Assembly (NCBI GenBank): GCA_046351395.1
Contig: JAXLYP010000003.1
Location: forward strand, 186,001-250,000
Direction of reading: 5' to 3'
DNA from: CAYYKK01 sp046351395
GTDB lineage: Bacteria > Myxococcota_A > Polyangia > Polyangiales > Polyangiaceae
Length of the DNA stretch: 64,000 nt
Part shown: positions 41,590 to 49,439 of the stretch, piece by piece
Layout of the letters: each line of letters starts with the position of its first letter
Position numbering within the stretch: the first letter of the stretch is position 1
The notes under the pieces: generated by a model
What the model was told of the DNA's origin: nothing
What the model saw: only the letters and a program-made list of their open reading frames with translations
The model's database searches: none
Made by a program: the position numbers and the translations under genes

Positions 41590-42123
41590 ATGCATGCGCG
41601 CGCGATCGCGATCGGCCTCCTCTCGGCGCTGGTCTCCCTCGCTCTCGACCGGCCCGCGCGCGCGGACGACGATTCGTTGGTCAGCCCCGTCGCTCGGATC
41701 ATGTTCGGGCCAGCGTTCCACGTGGGCTCCTCACCGCTCGTGCAGTTCATGCTCGACGCGGACGCTGGCGTCATGGTCATCGCCGGGCGGAACCACTCGC
41801 TCTACTTCGACGTCGAGGGCGGCTATTCCTTCGACCACTCGGAGCTCCATGCCTTCAACCTGATGGGCGGGATCGGGTGGGGTGCCGACAATTTCGCCTA
41901 CGTCGTGTACCAGCCGCGGCTCCTGCTCGGAACGCTCGCGGGCGACTTCGTCGTCGGGATGCGCAACGCCGTCGGCGGCCACCTCTTCTCGGACATGCTC
42001 GACGTCGAGCTCGGGCACCAGTTCGTGTCCGATCGGGGCCACCTCACGCAGAGCATCACGGCGACGGTCGGCATCAACCCCGCGATGGTCCTCTTCCTGG
42101 TCCTCTCGGGGGACAATGATTGA
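41590..42123 (+). CDS. Small secreted beta-barrel-like protein
   Basis: A 177-residue protein with a signal peptide ending before ADDDS (IGLLSALVSLALDRPARA). The mature part is entirely beta-rich with Gly/aromatic alternation: GPAFHVGSSPLVQFMLDADA, NHSLYFDVEGGYSFDHSELH, NLMGGIGWGADNFAYVVYQP. Its size fits an eight-stranded outer-membrane barrel of the OmpA/lipid A-modifying type, but no catalytic residues are recognisable. The C-terminus SGDND lacks the usual terminal aromatic residue. Confidence 0.6.
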   Translation: MHARAIAIGLLSALVSLALDRPARADDDSLVSPVARIMFGPAFHVGSSPLVQFMLDADAGVMVIAGRNHSLYFDVEGGYSFDHSELHAFNLMGGIGWGADNFAYVVYQPRLLLGTLAGDFVVGMRNAVGGHLFSDMLDVELGHQFVSDRGHLTQSITATVGINPAMVLFLVLSGDND

Positions 42124-42204
42124 GCGCCAGGCTCGAGTTTCGCGACCACGAACACGCGGTCGGCCGGCCCGAGTCGACGAGGTTCGAGTCGCCGACTCCG
42201 CGGC

Positions 42205-42233
42205 CGGGGCGACGACGGGGACGTCGTCCCCCG
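42205..42233. terminator. Strong hairpin between convergent genes
   Basis: CGGGG(C)GACGAC pairs with GTCGTC(C)CCCG around the loop GGGGAC. It lies 80 bp after the beta-barrel gene stop and 130 bp after the stop of the convergent regulator gene. There is no T tract, so if it acts it would do so as a GC-rich or bidirectional terminator. Confidence 0.35.
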
Positions 42234-42362
42234 AGGTCTGCCTCCTCGACGACGTACCGAGCTGATGCTCGCGCCTTCGAGGCAGCCATTCGAGCGCGCG
42301 CGCTACGCCTCGAGAGGGGCACTTCGTCGGGGCGGCGGCTTCGCCTCCCACCGACTCGGCCC

Positions 42363-45170
42363 TCACCCGACGAGCGCGAGCAAGACCCGATGGATGGGCT
42401 CGTCCATCGCGGCGCCGAGCCGGTCCCGCGCTTCGCGCTCGGTGGTCTCGCCGAGCGCGATGTTCGCGATGGCGACGAGGACCCGAGGCGCGCTCGGGTC
42501 GAGCGCCGCCAGCGCGCCGCCGCGATCTCCGCGCGCCATCGAGAGCCCCACGCGGACGACCATCGCCAGGTTCCGCTCGTTCGGCGCCTCCACCTGCGCG
42601 AGCACCCGCTCCGCCTCGACGAGGCGCTCGAACGCGGCCCCGAGGTCACGCGCGCGCCACGCGAGGATCGCGAGGTGCGCGAGCGCGTACGCCTCGCTCG
42701 ACGCGTGCCCCGTCTTCCGAGCCCGGTCGCGGTGCTCCTTGAAGCGGGCCACGGCCTCGTCGTCCCGACCGCGGTAGAGCGCGAAGTTCGCCCGGTGCGA
42801 CGCCAGGATCGCGAGCAGCCGCTGATCGCCGACCTCGAACAGCACGCCGTCCGCCCGCGCCACGAGCTCCTCCGCCTCCGCGAACTTGCCGCGATCGATG
42901 AGGAGCCCGGCGAGGTTGACGAGCAAGAGGCCCTCTCCGCGCCGCATACCGAGCGAGATCGCGAGGCCGAGCGCCTCCCGGTACCCCCGCTCCGCGGCGT
43001 CGAACGCGTAGGCCCGCTGCGCCGCGACCGCCGCGTTCACGAGGAGCCCGAGGCGCGCGCGATCCTGGAGCGGGGACGTGCACGCCGCGAGCGCGCGCGC
43101 TGCGGCGGCCTCCGCGTCGTCTCGGCGGCCGAGCGCGCGCAGCACGATCTCCAGCGTGCGGTGGCTCTTCGCGATGTCCGTCGCGTGTCCGTGATGGAGC
43201 GCGACGCGGGCCGCCTCCTCCGCGTGCGGCAGCGCCTCCTTCGCGTGGCTCCGCTCCGCGAGGACGAACGCGAGGGCGCTCGCGACGCGCCCCGCGTCGA
43301 TCGATCCCGGCGGCGCGAGCTCGAGCGCGCGCGCGAGATCGCGCTCGACCTGCTCCTTCTTCGACGCGCGCTCCGCGAGCAGCGCGCGTCCGAGCCGGAG
43401 CTTCACCTCGAGCTCGGGCCGGAGCGCGCCGGGGCCGTCGAGGAGCTCGTTCAGCATGCGCGTGAGCTCCGCCACGGGTCCTCGCTCCTCGAGCAGGCCG
43501 TAGATCCCCGCGACGAGCGCCGCCGCGTCGTCGCGCCGCCCGGACGACAGGGCGAGCCCGACCGCCGTTCGAAGCCGCAAGAGCTCGCGGAGCAGCGCCG
43601 CGTCGGCGGCCCGATCGGCGCCGTCCTCGAGCCGAGCGACGAGCGGCGTCGTGCACGCGAGGACGTGGTCGACGAACCGATCGGACGCGCCCCGCCGCTC
43701 CGCGGCGAGCTCGGGCTGCTGCGAGACCCACTCGCGTACGCTCTCGAGCACCACGCACCGCCGATCGCCGCCCCCGTCACCGTGCACGAGCGCGTGCTCC
43801 TCGAGCGTGCGGATCGCGTCGAACGGGCGGCGCGCCGCCGGCCCCGCGACGCGCTCGAGCTCCGAGTACCCGAACGCGTCCGGGAACACGGCGCACGCGA
43901 CGAGCGCCGCGCGCGCGTCGCCGTCGAGGAGCTCCCAGGATCCGCTGATCGTCGCCTCGAGGCTGTCGTGCCGGTGCGCGCGTCCGCGCGTCCGCTTGCG
44001 GAGCAGCTCGAAACGCCGATCGAGGCGCGCGGAGATCTCCGCCGCGGAGAGGAGCGGCATGCGCGCCGCGGCGAGCTCGATCGCGAGCGGGTTGCCGTCG
44101 AGGCGCTGCGCGAGCGCGACGAGCGCGGCCTCCGGCTCGGCCGTCCCGGTCGTCGGGAGACTTCGAAACAGCGCGACCGCGTCCTCCTTCGCGAGCCCGC
44201 CGAGCGCGACGACGCGCTCGCGCGCCGTCGCGAGCTTCACGCGTGACGTGACCAGGATCCGGAGCTCCCGGGCGACGTCGAGGAGGATCTCCACGAGCGG
44301 GGCCTCCTCGACGAGCTGCTCGAAGTTGTCGAGCACGAGCACGAGGCCCCCCTCCCGCGAGAGCTGTCGCCCGAGCACGGGCGCGATGTCCACCGCGTCC
44401 GCGCGCGGAAGGCTCCAGCTCGGCAAGCGCGAGGCGATCGACTGGAGGAGCCCGTCCGCTCCCCTCACGCTCACGAGATCCACGAAGATCGCCGGCCGCC
44501 TCTCGATCGCGGAGACGCGCTCGATCCACGCTGTGGCGAGGCGCGTCTTGCCCTGGCCTCCGGGCCCGTGGAGCGTGACGAGGCGCGCCCCCGCCGCGAA
44601 CGCTCGATCGATCGCCTCGAGATCTTGCGCCCGCCCCACGAGCCCCGTCGCTGCGCGCCGCGACGAGATCGGCGTGAGCGAGCTCGGCCCCGAGGAGGGG
44701 ACGGGCACGGCCGAGGGCGAGCTCGGGATGGCCGACGGCGAGCTCGGGATGGCGGAGCTCGGGACGGCCGAGGGCGAGCTCGTGATGGTCGGCCGCATGG
44801 CCGCCGCGAACTCGATCGGCGTGCGGTCCACGCGCCTCACCGGCGCGGGCGCGACGCGCTCCACGGCGTGAATGAAGCGGTACCCCCGCTTCGGCAGCGT
44901 CACGAGGTACTTCGGCGAATCCGTGTCGTCCCCCAGGGCCACGCGCAGGCGCCGCATCATTTGGCTGAGCGCCGCGTCGCTGACGGTCGCGTCCCAGACC
45001 TCTTCGAGGATCTGGTGGCGCGTCACGAGCGTGTTCGGGCGGTCGCACAAATACTGGAGCAGGCGGAGCACCGCCGGCTGCGTTTGGATCTCGACCCCGT
45101 CCTTCGTGAGCCGCCACTCGGCGACGTCGAGCACGAAGGGTCCGACCCGATAGGGCGCTGGTCGAGCCAC
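42363..45170 (-). CDS. AfsR/SARP-like regulator: winged helix, STAND ATPase, TPR
   Basis: A 935-residue one-component regulator. Residues 1-105 form an OmpR/SARP-type winged helix (GPFVLDVAEWRLTKDGVEIQ, RHQILEEVWDATVSDAALSQ, YLVTLPKRGYRFIHAVE). A low-complexity Ser/Pro linker (about 135-165) precedes a STAND/NB-ARC ATPase (about 175-520) with Walker A LHGPGGQGKTRLA near residue 200, Walker B LVLVLDNFEQL and a RILVTSRVKLA sensor. The C-terminal half (about 530-935) is TPR-like helical repeats for ligand or partner sensing. GTG start (VARPAPYRVGPFV). Three 7+4 bp repeats lie immediately upstream, suggesting autoregulation and control of the divergent gene. Confidence 0.88.
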   Translation of the reverse strand: MARPAPYRVGPFVLDVAEWRLTKDGVEIQTQPAVLRLLQYLCDRPNTLVTRHQILEEVWDATVSDAALSQMMRRLRVALGDDTDSPKYLVTLPKRGYRFIHAVERVAPAPVRRVDRTPIEFAAAMRPTITSSPSAVPSSAIPSSPSAIPSSPSAVPVPSSGPSSLTPISSRRAATGLVGRAQDLEAIDRAFAAGARLVTLHGPGGQGKTRLATAWIERVSAIERRPAIFVDLVSVRGADGLLQSIASRLPSWSLPRADAVDIAPVLGRQLSREGGLVLVLDNFEQLVEEAPLVEILLDVARELRILVTSRVKLATARERVVALGGLAKEDAVALFRSLPTTGTAEPEAALVALAQRLDGNPLAIELAAARMPLLSAAEISARLDRRFELLRKRTRGRAHRHDSLEATISGSWELLDGDARAALVACAVFPDAFGYSELERVAGPAARRPFDAIRTLEEHALVHGDGGGDRRCVVLESVREWVSQQPELAAERRGASDRFVDHVLACTTPLVARLEDGADRAADAALLRELLRLRTAVGLALSSGRRDDAAALVAGIYGLLEERGPVAELTRMLNELLDGPGALRPELEVKLRLGRALLAERASKKEQVERDLARALELAPPGSIDAGRVASALAFVLAERSHAKEALPHAEEAARVALHHGHATDIAKSHRTLEIVLRALGRRDDAEAAAARALAACTSPLQDRARLGLLVNAAVAAQRAYAFDAAERGYREALGLAISLGMRRGEGLLLVNLAGLLIDRGKFAEAEELVARADGVLFEVGDQRLLAILASHRANFALYRGRDDEAVARFKEHRDRARKTGHASSEAYALAHLAILAWRARDLGAAFERLVEAERVLAQVEAPNERNLAMVVRVGLSMARGDRGGALAALDPSAPRVLVAIANIALGETTEREARDRLGAAMDEPIHRVLLALVG

Positions 45171-45181
45171 GGCCGCGATGG

Positions 45182-45210
45182 TCAGCGAGCGGTCAGCGAG
45201 CGGTCAAGGG
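45182..45210. promoter_or_regulatory. Three 11-bp-phased direct repeats, candidate SARP operator
   Basis: TCAGCGA (45182-45188), GCGG, TCAGCGA (45193-45199), GCGG, TCAAGGG (45204-45210): heptamers separated by 4 bp, giving exact 11-bp phasing. SARP/OmpR winged-helix proteins are known to bind such heptameric direct repeats. The array lies 12-40 bp upstream of the regulator GTG and about 105 bp upstream of the divergent glycine-rich gene, and on the minus strand it embeds a TTGACC hexamer. Confidence 0.55.
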
Positions 45211-45313
45211 TGCTCCGCGTACGAGACCACGCCGACACGGACGGAGCCGCGTCGGACCGCGCCTCGAGGCGCGCAAATCCCCTCCGATCTTCTTCGCGAA
45301 AGGCACGGCTTAC

Positions 45314-46888
45314 ATGCGACGCTTCCCTCTCTTCTCGTTCGTCTCCTTCTCCGTCGTCACCGGGCTCGCGGCCGCGCTCTCTGGCTGCGACGACGCGGCG
45401 AGCGACGGCACCGGCTCGAGCTCCTCTGGCAGCTCGATGAGCTCCAGCGGCACCGGGGGCGGTGGCGGCAGCACGCCGAGCTGCGCGCCCAGCGCCGGCA
45501 AGGCCATCGAGGCCTCGTGCGGCGTCTTCGTGCAGACCGGCGCCGCGGGCGACGGCTCGCGCGCGGCCCCGTTCGGATCCATCAAGGCCGCCGTGGCGGG
45601 GCTCGGGGACGCGAAGGCGATCTACGTGTGCGGCAGCGAGTCCTACACGGGTTCGCTCACCGTCCCGTCCGGCGTGTCGATCATCGGAGGCCTGAGCTGC
45701 AACGATTGGGTCTTCGACGAGAAGCACGCGAAGCCCGAGATCGTGGGAGATCCGAACATCCCCGCGGTCCTCGTCGACGGCAGCGGCAGCGCGGCGTTCG
45801 AGTCGATCCGGATCCGCGCGGTCGACGCGACGACGCCCTCCGCGAGCTCGATCGCGCTGCTCGTCCACGGCGCGACGCTCTCCATCGCGCACTCCGAGCT
45901 CGCCGCGGGCGCAGGGGCCGCGGGCCTCGACGGGACGGACGCGCCCGACACGAACACCGCCACCGGGAAGCTCGGCAGCCAGGGTGGCATCGGCTGCGCG
46001 GCCCAGCAGACTTCGAAGGGCGGCCCCGAGACGGAGCAGATCTGCGATGGCGCGGTCGCGTCCATCGGCGGCAAGGGCGGCGACGGCACCTTCGGCAATG
46101 GGATGGACGGCGCGGCGGGCCAGACGGGCGCCGCTGGCCAGGGCGGCAAGGGCGAGGTCTTCTCGGGGTGGAGCTGCGCGGTCGGCGGCGCGAACGGCGG
46201 CGGCGCGAACGGAGCGACCGGCACGTTCGGAGCCGTCGGCGCTGGAGGCGTCGCGAAGGGGATGCTCACGCAAGCCGGCTTCACGCCCGCGCGCGGCGGC
46301 GACGGCGGGCTCGGCCTCGCCGGGCAGGGTGGCGGCGGTGGTGGGGCGTCGAAGGGCTCGTTCTCGAACTGCGGCGGCATGCCGGGGATGGCGGGTCCCG
46401 GCGGCGCTGGCGGCGGCGGCGGCACGGGCGGGTGCGGCGGAAAGGCGGGAACGGGCGGAGGCGGCGGTGGTGCGTCGTTCGCGATCGCGGTGATCGACGG
46501 CCACGTCTCCCTCGTCGCGACGAAGGCCACGAGCGCGACCGGTGGCGCCGGCGGCGACGGTGGGAGCGGCCAGCCGGGTGCCCCCGGTGGCCTCGGAGGC
46601 TACGGCGGATCCGCGATCATCATGCCGCCCGGGTGCAACGGAGGAAACGGAGGGAGCGGCGGCAACGGCGGCGGCGGCGGCGGCGGGCGCGGCGGCCACA
46701 GCGCCCCGGTCGTGTACATGGGCAACGCGCCGACGATCGACGCGCAGACGACGCTCACCAAGGGCTCGAGCGGGGCGCACGGCGTCGGCCAAGGCAACGG
46801 CGCGGACCCCGCGGAGGACGGCGCGGACGGATCCGCGTGCGCCGTGCTGGACTTCACCGGCGCGACCGAGGCCTGCTCCAAGAACTGA
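45314..46888 (+). CDS. Glycine-rich surface lipoprotein with DUF1565-like beta-helix
   Basis: A 524-residue lipoprotein (signal ending ALSGCDD, then a Ser/Gly tether). Residues about 55-190 resemble a DUF1565/right-handed beta-helix start (GSRAAPFGSIKAAVAGLGDAK, YVCGSESYTGSLTVPSGVSI). The following 300 residues are dominated by GG-x-GG and GA-x-G repeats such as GGAGGGGGTGGCGGKAGTGG and NGGSGGNGGGGGGGRGG, with scattered Cys. It is likely a surface adhesin or matrix component. It diverges from the SARP-like regulator, which is its most likely controller (inference). Confidence 0.75.
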   Translation: MRRFPLFSFVSFSVVTGLAAALSGCDDAASDGTGSSSSGSSMSSSGTGGGGGSTPSCAPSAGKAIEASCGVFVQTGAAGDGSRAAPFGSIKAAVAGLGDAKAIYVCGSESYTGSLTVPSGVSIIGGLSCNDWVFDEKHAKPEIVGDPNIPAVLVDGSGSAAFESIRIRAVDATTPSASSIALLVHGATLSIAHSELAAGAGAAGLDGTDAPDTNTATGKLGSQGGIGCAAQQTSKGGPETEQICDGAVASIGGKGGDGTFGNGMDGAAGQTGAAGQGGKGEVFSGWSCAVGGANGGGANGATGTFGAVGAGGVAKGMLTQAGFTPARGGDGGLGLAGQGGGGGGASKGSFSNCGGMPGMAGPGGAGGGGGTGGCGGKAGTGGGGGGASFAIAVIDGHVSLVATKATSATGGAGGDGGSGQPGAPGGLGGYGGSAIIMPPGCNGGNGGSGGNGGGGGGGRGGHSAPVVYMGNAPTIDAQTTLTKGSSGAHGVGQGNGADPAEDGADGSACAVLDFTGATEACSKN

Positions 46889-46953
46889 AGTCCCCAGAGG
46901 ACCGCGGCCGATCGCGCGCGCTCGGCGCGCGCGTTGAAACGCGAGCGCGCGAC

Positions 46954-47005
46954 GCGACCCAAGGACCGCCCCATGCGCGGCCTTGGGTCTCACCGCTTCG
47001 AAGAG
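46954..47005 (+). repeat. Dispersed stem-loop repeat, copy 1
   Basis: Begins GCGACCCAAGGACCG, with stem ACCCAAGG (46957-46964) pairing CCTTGGGT (46981-46988), then a conserved CCGCTTCGAA tail. The second copy is at 49325-49375. It is located 66 bp downstream of the glycine-rich lipoprotein stop. Orientation is the same in both copies, and both follow plus-strand genes, so a processing, termination or REP-like role is possible. Confidence 0.6.
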
Positions 47006-47095
47006 CCGGAGCTCGCGCGACCTCGTTGATCCACCGACGTTCGCCGCGCGGATCGAGGTGCAGTCAGGCGCTCCAAGAGCGCCGCGCGGCCTCGG

Positions 47096-47557
47096 TCATT
47101 CTCTTCGGGGCGAGGGGAGACGCGTGAACGCGATCGGTGCGTGGTCGTCGTCGTCGGGGAGGCGCAAGCCGCCCGCGAGCGCGAGGACGATGTCCGTCGG
47201 GGTCAGGATCCCGCAGATCTCCGCGTTCGCGTTCACCACGAGCAAGCGGTGGACGCGCGTCTGCGCGAGCAGGTTCACCGCGACCATCACGGGGTCTTCG
47301 GCGCGCACGCTGTACGCGATGCGCGTCATGAGCTGGTCGACGGACTCGCTCGATCGCGTGGGATCGAGGAGGTCGGAGGCCGAGATCATACCCATCAGCT
47401 CACCCGACGCGCTTCGCACCGGCGCGCCGCTGACGTGGTGCTCCGCGAGCGTCGCAGCGGCGACCTCGCGCGTCGCTCCGACGGGGATCTCGACCACCGC
47501 CGCCTGCATGACGTCGTGGACACGCGTCAACCTCGGAAGCCCAACTTTGGCAGTCAC
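47096..47557 (-). CDS. Two-CBS-domain protein
   Basis: A 153-residue protein consisting of a CBS pair (HDVMQAAVVEIPVGATREVA, HVSGAPVRSASGELMGMISASD, QLMTRIAYSVRAEDPVMVAV, RVHRLLVVNANAEICGILTPTD). Such pairs bind adenine nucleotides and report energy or redox state. The GTG start at 47557 is preceded by an AGGTG ribosome-binding sequence. It diverges from a glutamate-cysteine-ligase-like gene 247 bp away. Confidence 0.85.
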   Translation of the reverse strand: MTAKVGLPRLTRVHDVMQAAVVEIPVGATREVAAATLAEHHVSGAPVRSASGELMGMISASDLLDPTRSSESVDQLMTRIAYSVRAEDPVMVAVNLLAQTRVHRLLVVNANAEICGILTPTDIVLALAGGLRLPDDDDHAPIAFTRLPSPRRE

Positions 47558-47804
47558 GGGTGCACCTCGTGAGCGCGGTGTGCACGCCCCGTTCCGGAGG
47601 ACCGCGCGGTCCCGCGTCGCGGGATCCGCGCGCGGGTACGCGTCGGGTTCGCGGCCATCGCACCGCAGTTCTTGCGCCCGGTGCGCAGATTCGTCGCGCC
47701 GGCTCCTCTCTGCCGGGCGCTGCCCACGCAGGCGCGCGGCCTCGCTGTTGCAGCGGATTGCGCCGAGCGCCGATCGGTGGCGGCGCGACCGAGGGAGGCG
47801 AGCC

Positions 47805-49286
47805 GTGGGCTTGACGATCGAGCGAGACAGCTTCGAGGAAGCGGACTTCGAGCGGTTCTCGGCTCGACTGCAGACCCAACTCGAGGCGCTCGAGCGGGTG
47901 CTGGGCGATCCGTCGTTCGGCGCCGGACCGAGCTCGATCGGCGCGGAGGTCGAGCTCTCGCTCGTCGACGCGAACGCCCGGCCGCTCGGCGTGAACGACG
48001 AGGTCCTGGCGCGCGCGAACGATCGCCGACTCTCGCTCGAGCTCGACCGCTTCAACCTCGAGATCAACGCGGATCCATCCCCCCTCGAGGGCCGACCGTT
48101 CGACGCGCTCGAGAGCCAGCTGGGCGAGACCCTCGCGAAGGTCCAGGGTGCGGCCGCGGCGCTCGGCGGGCGCGCCGTGCTGATCGGGATCCTCCCGACG
48201 CTGACCCCGGACGACGTCGCGCAGGGCGCGCTCAGCGACGCCAACCGGTACCGCGCGCTCTCCGCAGGGCTGCGACGCCTCCGAGGCGAACCGTTCGACG
48301 TGCGCGTGCGCGGCGAGGACGAGGTCACCTTCGCGAGCGACAACATCGCCCTCGAGGGCGCCAACACGTCGTTTCAGATCCACCTCCGGGTCGACGCCGA
48401 TCGCTTCGCGGCGGCCTACAACGCCGCGCAGCTCGCGTCCGCGGTGGCGCTCGCGGCGGCGGTCAACTCCCCCACCCTCTTCGGCGCGAGGCTCTGGTCG
48501 GAGACGCGGATCGCGCTGTTTCGTCAGTCGGTGGACGACCGTGCGGCGGCCGCTCCCGACGACTGGCGCCCCGCGCGCGTGTCGTTCGGACACGGGTGGG
48601 TGCGCCGGCAAGCGTACGAGCTCTTCGCGGAGAGCGTGTCGATGCACCCTCCATTGATCCCCGTGTGCGGCGACGAAGACGCGCACCACGCCGTCGATCA
48701 GGGGCGCCCTCCGCTGCTCGCGGAGCTGCGGCTCCACCAGGGAACGGTGTGGCGCTGGAACCGAGCCGTCTACGACCCGACCGCGGGGGGACACTTGCGC
48801 ATCGAATTCCGCGCGCTCCCCTCCGGGCCCACCGTCCCGGACATGGTGGCGAACGCAGCGTTCCTCCTCGGCCTCACGCTCGGGCTGGAGCCGTCGATCG
48901 AGCACCTCTTGTCCCGGATCACCTTCGGACAGGCGCGGCAGAACTTCTACGCCGCGGCTCAGCACGGGCTCGACGCGGAGCTCCTCTGGCCTGGGCCGAC
49001 GGCGCCGCTGCGCCGCGTACGCGCCGCGGATCTCGCGCTCGAGCTCTTGCCCCTCGCAGCCCGAGGTCTCGAGCGGCACGGCGTCGCAACGTCGGACGCC
49101 GCGCCGCGGCTCGCGCTCCTCCGGGAGCGCCTCGAGCGCCGCCAGACCGGCGCTGCCTGGCAGCGCGCAGCGCTCGCCGATCTCGGCAAGACCCTCGGCA
49201 AGCGCGCCTCCACGGCGGCGATGCTCGAGGCGTACCTCGCGCACGGCCGCACCGGCGCGCCGGTCCACGGCTGGCCGCTTCGCTGA
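47805..49286 (+). CDS. Glutamate-cysteine ligase-like (GCS2 family) ATP-grasp enzyme
   Basis: A 493-residue GCS2-type carboxylate-amine ligase. Diagnostic segments are GAEVELSLVDANARPLG, LELDRFNLEINADPSPL, GGRAVLIGILPTLTPDD, GANTSFQIHLRVDADRFAAA and GHLRIEFRALPSGPTVPDM. It would ligate an amino acid to the gamma-carboxyl of glutamate, or make a related peptide; true glutathione synthesis is not shown because no gshB is near. The GTG start follows a GAGGGAGG ribosome-binding sequence. The C-terminal 100 residues are helical and Arg-rich. Confidence 0.82.
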   Translation: MGLTIERDSFEEADFERFSARLQTQLEALERVLGDPSFGAGPSSIGAEVELSLVDANARPLGVNDEVLARANDRRLSLELDRFNLEINADPSPLEGRPFDALESQLGETLAKVQGAAAALGGRAVLIGILPTLTPDDVAQGALSDANRYRALSAGLRRLRGEPFDVRVRGEDEVTFASDNIALEGANTSFQIHLRVDADRFAAAYNAAQLASAVALAAAVNSPTLFGARLWSETRIALFRQSVDDRAAAAPDDWRPARVSFGHGWVRRQAYELFAESVSMHPPLIPVCGDEDAHHAVDQGRPPLLAELRLHQGTVWRWNRAVYDPTAGGHLRIEFRALPSGPTVPDMVANAAFLLGLTLGLEPSIEHLLSRITFGQARQNFYAAAQHGLDAELLWPGPTAPLRRVRAADLALELLPLAARGLERHGVATSDAAPRLALLRERLERRQTGAAWQRAALADLGKTLGKRASTAAMLEAYLAHGRTGAPVHGWPLR

Positions 49287-49324
49287 GCACGAGACCGTCC
49301 CCCCCGACCAGGGCCGCTCGGCGA

Positions 49325-49375
49325 GCGACCCAAGGACCGTCCCAGCGGTTCCTTGGGTCTCCCCGCTTCGAAAAG
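49325..49375 (+). repeat. Dispersed stem-loop repeat, copy 2
   Basis: Begins GCGACCCAAGGACCG like copy 1 at 46954. The stem ACCCAAGGA (49328-49336) pairs TCCTTGGGT (49350-49358), followed by CCCCGCTTCGAAAAG. The loop differs from copy 1 while both stem arms and the tail are conserved, which suggests that the structure is what matters. It lies 39 bp after the GCS2-like gene and 65 bp before the TPR protein start. Confidence 0.6.
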
Positions 49376-49439
49376 ACGCAGGCGATGATTGTCTCATCCA
49401 TTCCCAAGGGCCGCGTCGATGGACGGTCAGAGGGCCGAG

